Assembly (NCBI GenBank): GCA_034420495.1
Contig: DAOULG010000070.1
Coordinates: 1 to 6,837 of the forward strand
Reading direction: 5' to 3'
From: VYDC01 sp034420495
GTDB taxonomy: Bacteria; Chloroflexota; Dehalococcoidia; UBA2979
DNA: 6,837 nucleotides
Each line of letters opens with the position of its first letter. The first letter of the stretch is position 1. The notes below the pieces were generated by a model. It had not been told where the DNA came from and did not search any database. It saw only the letters and a program-made list of their open reading frames with translations. Shown here in pieces: positions 1 through 4,211 of the stretch. Made by a program: the position numbers and the translations under genes.

Positions 1-333
1 GACGCTGTTCGAGCGCTGGTCGTGCTCCCAGAAGTCCTCGCCGTTCACGACGGTCACGACCGCGCCGTCGTCGATGACGGTGCCCCGGGTCTCGACCTCC
101 CAGCGCCAGCGGAGGGGATCGGGGTCGTACCACCAGCGGATGAGGGTCCGGTGCCCCGGGCTGCCGAGGCGGGAGGGCGCCTCGGCGGGCTCCGGCGCAA
201 CGACGGCGGCGAGCTCGGCGTAGAAGGCGGGGGTGCGCGGCGATCCGCCGAGCGCCGAGCAGGCGGGGAGGAGGGCCGCCGCGAGCAGCGCCGCCAGCAG
301 GACCCTCATCCGCCTCGTATGACCGGTGTGCAT
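1..333 (-). CDS. Lipoprotein, LolA-like (partial, 3' end off the left edge)
   Basis: This open frame reads from 333 down to base 1 without a stop, so only the N-terminal 111 codons are present. It has a basic start (RRMR), a hydrophobic stretch LLAALLAAALL and a lipobox LLPAC, with the lipidated Cys at residue 25, so the product should be a lipoprotein anchored outside the cytoplasmic membrane. The visible mature part has a Trp-rich stretch (IRWWYDPDPLRWRWEVE), then GTVIDDGAVVTVVNGEDFW. Alternating strands of the type 'surface rendering W...V..G..FW' resemble the start of LolA/LppX-like half-barrel lipoproteins (COG2834), but this is family-level pattern recognition, not proof. The start is uncertain: ATG at 333 follows a TACGGAT box and matches the start of the divergent gene; ATG at 309 is the alternative and gives a 16-residue signal peptide. 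It is transcribed divergently from the lipoprotein gene at 436. That it is a lipoprotein is fairly sure; the LolA-like label is tentative. Confidence 0.62.
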   Translation of the reverse strand, partial: MHTGHTRRMRVLLAALLAAALLPACSALGGSPRTPAFYAELAAVVAPEPAEAPSRLGSPGHRTLIRWWYDPDPLRWRWEVETRGTVIDDGAVVTVVNGEDFWEHDQRSNSV

Positions 334-435
334 GGTCGTCGCATCCGTACGGCCGGCCGCGCCGACGGGCATCCGCCTCCCGCCTCGCCGCGCCCATCAT
401 GGATGCTAGGCGGGCCCGGGGGTACGATGGCCCCC
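334..435. promoter_or_regulatory. Divergent promoter region between two lipoprotein genes
   Basis: This short gap separates the two divergent lipoprotein genes. On the plus strand GGTACGATGG gives a -10-like TACGAT at 423-428, leaving seven bases before ATG 436, the spacing expected for a leaderless transcript. On the minus strand TACGGAT (349 down to 343) precedes ATG 333 by nine bases. No clear -35 box is visible on either strand. An 8-base inverted repeat, CATCATGG at 395-402 and CCATGATG at 434-441, and a 10-base inverted repeat formed by the two starts (324-333 and 439-448) bracket the region and could be an operator. The functional reading is inference. Confidence 0.45.
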
Positions 436-1242
436 ATGATGCACACCGCGCCCCGCCTCCGGACCCGCCTCGCACTCGCGGCGGCCGTCCTCTCTCTCCT
501 CGTCGCGCTCACCGCGGCCTGCGGCTCGGACGAGAGCCCCGATCCGGAGCCGACCGCGGCGCCGACAGCGACCCCGACGCCCGAGCCGACCCCGACGCCC
601 ACGCCCGAGCCGACCGCCACCCCGGAGCCGGCGCCCCCTGCGTCCATCGACGATCTCGTCCTCACCGACGAGAGCACCGTGCGGGACATCGTGGCCGCGC
701 TCTCCGAGACCGAGGCCGCCTGCATGCGGGAGGCGATCGGCGAGAGCACCTTCGAGGTGATCGCCGACGTTCCCCTGGGTCTGCTGCCCGAGGATGCCGG
801 CGCCTTCCCCGTGCAGTGCCTCGAGCCCGAGAGCGCCGCGGGGATCTCCGTCGCGTTCATGGCGCGGGAGGCCGGCGGGCTGAGCGCGGAGGCGCGCTCC
901 TGCCTCGTGGCCCTCGGGCGCGAGAACCCCGCCGCGCTCGGGCTCGTCCCGCCGTCGCCGGACGCCGGCGTCGAGGAGCTGCTCGGCGCGGCCGTCGGCA
1001 TCAGCCTCTGCCTGAGCGACGAGGAGGCCGTCGCGCTCTCGGGCGGCGGCGACGAGCTGCTCCCGCCGCCCACCGTGCTCCGGTGCATGGAGGAGGAGCT
1101 CGGCGGACTGGACGCCCTCCTGGCGGCCTTCGCCAGCATGGCCGGCGCGGCGCCGGACCCCCAGGCGGCGCTCGGCCTGCTCTCGGCGGCCCAGGCGTGC
1201 GGGGCCGACCTCTCGGCGGCCCCCGCCATCCCGGCGCCGTAG
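436..1242 (+). CDS. Cys-patterned lipoprotein with Pro/Thr stalk, function unknown
   Basis: The product is a predicted 268-residue lipoprotein. Residues 1-28 form a signal peptide (basic RLRTR, then LALAAAVLSLLVALTAA) ending at a lipobox with Cys29. Residues about 35-68 are a low-complexity stalk of Pro, Thr, Glu and Ala that would hold the domain away from the membrane. The mature domain, about 70-268, is acidic and mostly helical in appearance, with six Cys (96, 128, 156, 192, 217, 255), an even number that could form disulfides. Two segments look related: EAACMREAIGESTFEVIADV (94-113) and LRCMEEELGGLDALLAAF (215-232). I know of similar uncharacterised lipoproteins in Chloroflexota but no function. 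The start is ambiguous: in-frame ATGs lie at 427, 436 and 439 with no good ribosome binding site; 436 was chosen for its spacing from the TACGAT box. The frame stays open upstream to base 22, but the signal peptide shows that part is not coding. Confidence 0.85.
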   Translation: MMHTAPRLRTRLALAAAVLSLLVALTAACGSDESPDPEPTAAPTATPTPEPTPTPTPEPTATPEPAPPASIDDLVLTDESTVRDIVAALSETEAACMREAIGESTFEVIADVPLGLLPEDAGAFPVQCLEPESAAGISVAFMAREAGGLSAEARSCLVALGRENPAALGLVPPSPDAGVEELLGAAVGISLCLSDEEAVALSGGGDELLPPPTVLRCMEEELGGLDALLAAFASMAGAAPDPQAALGLLSAAQACGADLSAAPAIPAP

Positions 1243-1552
1243 CCGCAGGGCGCCCGGCTACCTCGTCGTCCTCGCGCTCGCCGCGCTCGTGTCGGGCGGC
1301 GTGCGAGCGAGCATCGCGGGCCCACGTCTACAGGCTACGGTCGCGGCCCTCAGGTCTTCCGTCTCCGGATCCCGCCAACGCTTCGGGCGAACGCCGCCGG
1401 GGAGGCGCGGAACATCGCCCCATCGTCATGCTGGCGGCAGGAGCGGGTCGAGGGCGGCGCACCCCATGACGGCTGCAGCGGCCCATCATCGGCCGAGCGA
1501 CCGGCCGAGCCGATTGCGGGATCCCGGCCCGGAGCTCACAGCGCCGACCTCC
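1243..1552. other. Intergenic region between convergent genes, no gene seen
   Basis: About 310 bases lie between the stop of the plus-strand lipoprotein gene and the stop of the minus-strand Fic gene. I find no RNA gene, no convincing short gene and no hairpin followed by a T run. Two small items are present: a 10-base palindrome CGGGATCCCG at 1517-1526, and a pair of near-identical CGGCCGAGC units at 1490-1498 and 1502-1510. One frame from 1244 reads RRAPGYLVVLALAALVSGGVRA, like a signal peptide, but it has no suitable start codon and the frame then loses any protein character. Termination here is probably Rho-dependent or by a structure that I cannot recognise. Confidence 0.6.
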
Positions 1553-2923
1553 TCAGCGCCCGACGCCTCCCCCATCGGGGATCCGACCGGAGGCGAGGTG
1601 CACGGTGAGCCGGGCGCCGGGCCGGAAGACGAACCTCTTCCCGATGCGCGCCTTCACGAAGAGCCCCAGCGCCTCCAGCCCCAGCAGATCCGCGCGGGCG
1701 GTGGCGTAGGCAACGCGGTGCCGTCGCGCCTGGTCCTGGATCGTGAACCACGCATCGGGGTCTCGTATCGCGTCGCTGACGAGCGCGATCTGGCGGTGGT
1801 TGAGGTGCGGACTGCCGTGAAGGAGTCGCGCGGCGCGCCTCTGCTCCTCCATCTTCCTCGAGAGGTACGCCTCGAGGCTTGCGACCGCCCGGTCGATGAC
1901 CGAGAGCTGGTGGAGGACGAAGTAGGTGAGATCGCCGCCGTCGGTCTCGACGTGCAGGTACGCCCGGACGTACTGCGCGGGTGCCGAGCGGAGGATGCTC
2001 GAGATCGAGAGGTACTGCGTCAGCCAGTAGCCGGAGCGCAGCATCGACCAGTAGAAGAGCGCGCGCGCCGTCCGCCCGTTGCCGTCGACGAAGGGGTGAT
2101 CGTAGGCGAGCGCGAAGTGCAGCACGATCGCGCGCACCACGGGGTGAACGAAGCCCTCGCCACTGAGACCGTTGGCGAAGTCGCACAGGAGCTCCAGGCG
2201 CCGGGGAAGCGCCTCGGCCGGCGGGGGGGAGTGCAGGACGGTCCCGTCCTGCCACACCACGGCGATGCGCTCCTCGCCGGGGCGCTGCAGCCGCCCGGCG
2301 TCGCGCTCGTCGTCCAGGGTGTCGCGGGTGACGGCGCGGTGCAGGTCGGTGACGTCGCCGGGCGTCAGCGGCCCGCCGCCGGCGGCCAGCGACGCGACGG
2401 CCTGCAAGACCTCGAAATTGTTCAGGATCATCTGTTCGCTGCGGTCCCGCGGGCGGCGCCCGCTGCGCAGCATCTCCTTGGCGACACGGCGCGTCGTGCT
2501 CGCCCCCTCCAGCTGGCTCGACGTGATCGCCTCCTCGTGGAGCGAGCTGATGACGTAGCGATCGCTCGACCGGAGGCTCGTCACCACCTCGTCCGCCAGA
2601 ATCCGTCCGCTCGCTTGCTGATCGATGCGGTGGACCAGTTCCTGGACGCGATCGACGTTGCTGAAACGGAAGGGCGTGCCATCGGCGCCGGTCAGGGGCA
2701 GAGGGCGGGCGATTCCCTGGCGCGAGATCGCCGTGCCGAGCCACCAGGACTCGTGCGTGAGGGCCGCGGGAGGCGGGCGTCGGCGCAGTTCGTCCCAGTG
2801 CAGGTAGCGACCCCGGTTATCGACGGGACGCCCCTCGGCTATCGCTTTTGCGAGCTCGACGGGGTCGCCGGCGAGCCGGTCCAGTAGATCTTTCGTCGAC
2901 GGGGGTGCCTGCGGGATCTTCAC
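1553..2923 (-). CDS. Fic family protein AMP-transferase, class II, with C-terminal winged helix
   Basis: This complete 456-residue Fic protein should transfer AMP from ATP to a hydroxyl side chain of a target protein in the cytoplasm; some family members also remove AMP. The catalytic loop HPFVDGNGRTAR is intact at 276-287: His276 is the general base, Asp280 binds the metal, and the GNGR stretch holds the phosphates. The N-terminal inhibitory helix motif SSQLEG is at 135-140, with Glu139 the residue that blocks productive ATP binding, which makes this a class II (self-inhibited) Fic. Residues about 1-110 form the usual N-terminal Fic_N-like region, and about 372-436 (NHRQIALVSDAI to FVFRPG) form a winged helix-turn-helix suited to DNA binding. 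The start is GTG at 2923, with a weak GAGAG (2935-2931) upstream. The target is unknown. The winged helix and the palindromes just upstream suggest autoregulation (inference). The long plus-strand open frames across this region are shadows of its GC-rich codons. Confidence 0.94.
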   Translation of the reverse strand: MKIPQAPPSTKDLLDRLAGDPVELAKAIAEGRPVDNRGRYLHWDELRRRPPPAALTHESWWLGTAISRQGIARPLPLTGADGTPFRFSNVDRVQELVHRIDQQASGRILADEVVTSLRSSDRYVISSLHEEAITSSQLEGASTTRRVAKEMLRSGRRPRDRSEQMILNNFEVLQAVASLAAGGGPLTPGDVTDLHRAVTRDTLDDERDAGRLQRPGEERIAVVWQDGTVLHSPPPAEALPRRLELLCDFANGLSGEGFVHPVVRAIVLHFALAYDHPFVDGNGRTARALFYWSMLRSGYWLTQYLSISSILRSAPAQYVRAYLHVETDGGDLTYFVLHQLSVIDRAVASLEAYLSRKMEEQRRAARLLHGSPHLNHRQIALVSDAIRDPDAWFTIQDQARRHRVAYATARADLLGLEALGLFVKARIGKRFVFRPGARLTVHLASGRIPDGGGVGR

Positions 2924-2942
2924 GAACGAACTCTCAATAACC

Positions 2943-2966
2943 CATCAATTAGTGTCAGAATGATAG
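2943..2966. repeat. Direct repeat copy 1, upstream of the Fic gene
   Basis: This 24-base unit matches 3033-3056 at 19 of 24 positions; the two copies are exactly 90 bases apart. The best-kept core is GTGTCAGAATGATAG (2952-2966), against GTGTCAGTTTGATAG in copy 2. It overlaps the left arm of a palindrome. The position, 20 to 43 bases before the Fic start codon, fits an operator, possibly for the winged helix of the Fic protein itself (inference). Confidence 0.6.
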
Positions 2967-2977
2967 CAAACTATCAT
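2960..2977. repeat. Palindrome ATGATAG-CAAA-CTATCAT
   Basis: Seven-base arms match perfectly around a 4-base centre. Each arm read outward gives TATCAT, one base from the TATAAT -10 consensus, so the element could hold -10 boxes facing both ways, though no TTGACA-like -35 stands at the right distance on either side. It lies 37 bases before the Fic start. Operator, promoter or both are possible. Confidence 0.6.
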
Positions 2978-2999
2978 GATGCGCTGCAGCACCGCATCA
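2977..2999. repeat. Inverted repeat TGATGCG / CGCATCA
   Basis: Seven-base perfect arms (2977-2983 and 2993-2999) flank a 9-base centre CTGCAGCAC. It abuts the palindrome at 2960-2977, sharing base 2977, and a further CGCATC follows at 3001-3006. It is part of the repeat cluster upstream of the Fic gene; its role is unknown. Confidence 0.5.
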
Positions 3000-3032
3000 G
3001 CGCATCTCGCGACAGGCCATCTCTCAGCTTGT

Positions 3033-3056
3033 CATCAGTATGTGTCAGTTTGATAG
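3033..3056. repeat. Direct repeat copy 2, upstream of the Fic gene
   Basis: This is the second copy of the 24-base unit at 2943-2966, with 19 of 24 bases identical and core GTGTCAGTTTGATAG at 3042-3056. Unlike copy 1, it is not followed by a matching CTATCA arm, so only the half-site is conserved here. Confidence 0.55.
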
Positions 3057-3123
3057 GAAGCGAAGGCGGCAGTCGCCCGCGCGCTGGCGGTGCACGACAC
3101 ATCAGCTCGGCCAGCCTCGCCCT

Positions 3124-3152
3124 GGGGGATGATACGCTGCGCCCCCTCCCGG
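3124..3152 (+). promoter_or_regulatory. Orphan promoter-like element (TACGCT box)
   Basis: The element contains TACGCTGCGCCCCCTCCC (3133-3150) and matches the stretch before the macroglobulin gene, 4130-4158, at 24 of 29 bases. A shorter version, TACGATGGCCCCC, stands just before the lipoprotein start at 436. TACGCT fits a -10 hexamer of the TAnnnT type with the conserved C run near the start site. No start codon or gene follows closely; fitA begins 250 bases further on. It may be a leftover promoter or may give fitAB a long leader. Confidence 0.4.
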
Positions 3153-3350
3153 CGGCGACGGTCGGTCGGCGGCCCCGGCCCTCCCGGCGCCGTTTCCATC
3201 GCCCGCGCCGGCGGCCGTCACGCCCTCGCGAGCGGGCAGACGCCGCTCACTCGCCGCTCCCTCCGGCCGCACGAGGCACGGCGGTCGCACGGATCGCCGC
3301 GCGCGGTGCCATCGCCCCCGGATCTCGGCCGCCCGGTGGCGGGATACTCG

Positions 3351-3376
3351 TGATTGCACTGCAATCATGGCATAAT
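3351..3376 (+). promoter_or_regulatory. fitAB promoter and operator-like palindrome
   Basis: TGATTGCACTGCAATCA (3351-3367) is a perfect palindrome: 8-base arms around a single central C. It is followed at once by TGG-CATAAT (3368-3376), an extended -10 with five of six consensus bases, about 30 bases before the fitA start. FitA/VapB antitoxins of the ribbon-helix-helix class are known to bind such inverted repeats and repress their own operon, with the toxin improving the binding. Assigning this palindrome as that operator is inference from position and symmetry. Confidence 0.7.
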
Positions 3377-3403
3377 CGGGTGACAGCGGACGGGAGTACG
3401 ATC

Positions 3404-3649
3404 GTGGCCAGCATCACGGTCCGGAACCTGGACGACGGGCTCAAGCGCCGGCTGCGCATCCGGGCGGCCGAGAACGGCCGCTCGATGGAGCAGGAGGCCC
3501 GCGACATCCTGCGTGCAGCCCTCGATGAGGATGCGGCGCCGGTCAGGAATCTCGGTACCGCGATACACGCCCTGTTCAGGCCGTTCGGCGGGGAGGAGCT
3601 GGAGATCCCGCCCCGGGAGCCGATGCGCGAACCGCCTCGGTTCGAGTAG
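3404..3649 (+). CDS. fitA: FitA-like antitoxin (ribbon-helix-helix)
   Basis: This is an 81-residue antitoxin of the FitA/VapB type. It should form dimers that bind DNA at the operator palindrome upstream and neutralise the toxin encoded next. Residues 2-7 (ASITVR) form the ribbon strand that enters the DNA major groove; 10-24 and 27-40 (GRSMEQEARDILRAAL) are the two helices. The C-terminal tail 47-81 includes LGTAIHALFRPFGGEELE, similar to the toxin-wrapping tail I recall from gonococcal FitA (LGSMLAS...GGVELE), and would block the toxin's active site. The length is close to that of FitA (78 residues). The start is GTG at 3404, with GGGAG at 3392-3396 seven bases before it; the open frame back to 2960 is not coding. 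It is separated from the toxin gene by 15 bases, so the two are co-transcribed. Confidence 0.9.
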   Translation: MASITVRNLDDGLKRRLRIRAAENGRSMEQEARDILRAALDEDAAPVRNLGTAIHALFRPFGGEELEIPPREPMREPPRFE

Positions 3650-3664
3650 GGGCGGGCATACTCT

Positions 3665-4090
3665 ATGCTCGTCCTCGATACCAACGTCGTCTCCGAACTG
3701 ATGAGGCCGCGCCCCCAGGGCGCGGTCCTCGCATGGCTGGACGGCCAGCTCACGGAGACCCTGTTCGTGACCGCCATCACCGAGGCCGAGATCCGGACCG
3801 GCGTCGCCGTCCTCCCCGCGGGGGAGAGGCAGCGTGGCCTGGCCTCCGCCGCCGACAGGCTCTTCGACGTCCTCTTCTCAGGGCGCATCCTGGCCTTCGA
3901 CGGCGATGCCGCGGCCGCCTACGCCGCGATCGCCGCCGCGCGCCGCGCCCGGGGGCGTCCCATCGCCCATGCCGACTGCCAGATCGCAGCGATCGCGCGC
4001 AGCCGCGGAGCGGCGGTGGCGACGAGGGACACCGCCGACTTCGAGGGGAGCGGGATCGAGCTCATCAACCCCTGGACCGGCGCGCCCTGA
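3665..4090 (+). CDS. fitB: FitB-like toxin, PIN-domain ribonuclease (VapC family)
   Basis: This 141-residue PIN-domain toxin should be a metal-dependent endoribonuclease that cuts RNA in the cytoplasm and slows growth when not held by its antitoxin. The four acidic residues of the active site are all present: Asp5 in LDTNVVSEL, Glu42 in TAITEAEIRTG, Asp104 in HADCQIAAIA and Asp122 in ATRDTADF. The same numbering is known from FitB, and the length also fits (139 residues). The C-terminus INPW is typical of this subfamily. The start is ATG at 3665, preceded by GGGGCGGG (3649-3656). It is the second gene of a two-gene operon with the FitA-like antitoxin. Nothing suggests inactivation. The RNA target cannot be read from the sequence; VapC is the broader name if FitB is judged too specific. 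Confidence 0.94.
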   Translation: MLVLDTNVVSELMRPRPQGAVLAWLDGQLTETLFVTAITEAEIRTGVAVLPAGERQRGLASAADRLFDVLFSGRILAFDGDAAAAYAAIAAARRARGRPIAHADCQIAAIARSRGAAVATRDTADFEGSGIELINPWTGAP

Positions 4091-4105
4091 GGCCTCGCCG
4101 GGGAA

Positions 4106-4130
4106 CGATCGCGCGCCGGAGCGCGTATCG
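4106..4130 (+). terminator. Hairpin after fitB, possible terminator
   Basis: Nine base pairs (CGATCGCGC at 4106-4114 with GCGCG-T-ATCG at 4121-4130, one bulged T) enclose a 6-base loop, GCCGGA. It begins 16 bases after the fitB stop. No T run follows, so if it ends transcription it does not do so in the classical way; it could instead stabilise the fitAB messenger. Confidence 0.35.
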
Positions 4131-4158
4131 GAGGGTGCTACGCTGAGCCCCCTCCGGG
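4130..4158 (+). promoter_or_regulatory. Promoter-like element before the macroglobulin gene (TACGCT box)
   Basis: TACGCTGAGCCCCCTCC at 4139-4155 repeats the element at 3124-3152 (24 of 29 bases) and resembles TACGATGGCCCCC before the lipoprotein gene. TACGCT at 4139-4144 is a good -10 candidate; a start near 4151 would leave a leader of about 60 bases. A small hairpin, GAGCCC-CCTCC-GGGCTC (4145-4161), overlaps the expected start site. No -35 box is evident. Confidence 0.45.
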
Positions 4159-4197
4159 CTCCACGCCTAAGGAGGGCATGCGGGGGCCGGCACGCCC

Positions 4198-4206
4198 GGG
4201 GAGGAG
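4198..4206 (+). promoter_or_regulatory. Ribosome binding site deciding the macroglobulin start
   Basis: GGGGAGGAG places GGAGG seven bases before GTG 4212. This is the strongest Shine-Dalgarno sequence in the window and fixes the start of a frame that is otherwise open further upstream. It sits between GGGGGC (4182-4187) and GCCCCC (4206-4211), which could pair and partly hide it. Confidence 0.7.
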
Positions 4207-4211
4207 CCCCC

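Larger units (their letters stand above)
2924..3403. other. Intergenic control region between Fic gene and fitAB, no gene seen
   Basis: The first 140 bases are markedly richer in A/T than the rest of the window and carry palindromes and a direct repeat (listed separately); they must hold the Fic promoter. From about 3061 to 3340 the sequence is very GC-rich. Its short open frames are rich in Arg, Pro and Ser and resemble no protein, so I call no gene there; it may be the remnant of a lost gene, since a promoter-like element stands at 3124-3152 with nothing recognisable after it. The last 60 bases hold the fitAB promoter and operator. The frame of fitA stays open back to 2960, but that upstream part has no protein character. 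Confidence 0.7.

Noticed and set aside
22..435. N-terminal extension of the plus-strand lipoprotein frame
   Set aside because: The frame is open, but a signal peptide and lipobox begin after 436 and the upstream part is antisense to another lipoprotein gene.
1243..1552. tRNA or other structured RNA gene
   Set aside because: No cloverleaf, T-loop or other known RNA signature is present on either strand.
1289..2887. Plus-strand open frame of 532 codons opposite the Fic gene
   Set aside because: It is the antisense shadow of the Fic gene, which has complete catalytic motifs; the shadow has no domain character.
2943..3056. CRISPR array or insertion-sequence end
   Set aside because: There are only two imperfect copies, no regular spacers, no transposase and no target-site duplication that I can see.
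2960..3403. Long N-terminal extension of fitA
   Set aside because: FitA proteins are about 80 residues and begin directly with the ribbon strand; the extension crosses the promoter and palindrome and is Arg/Pro/Ser-rich noise.
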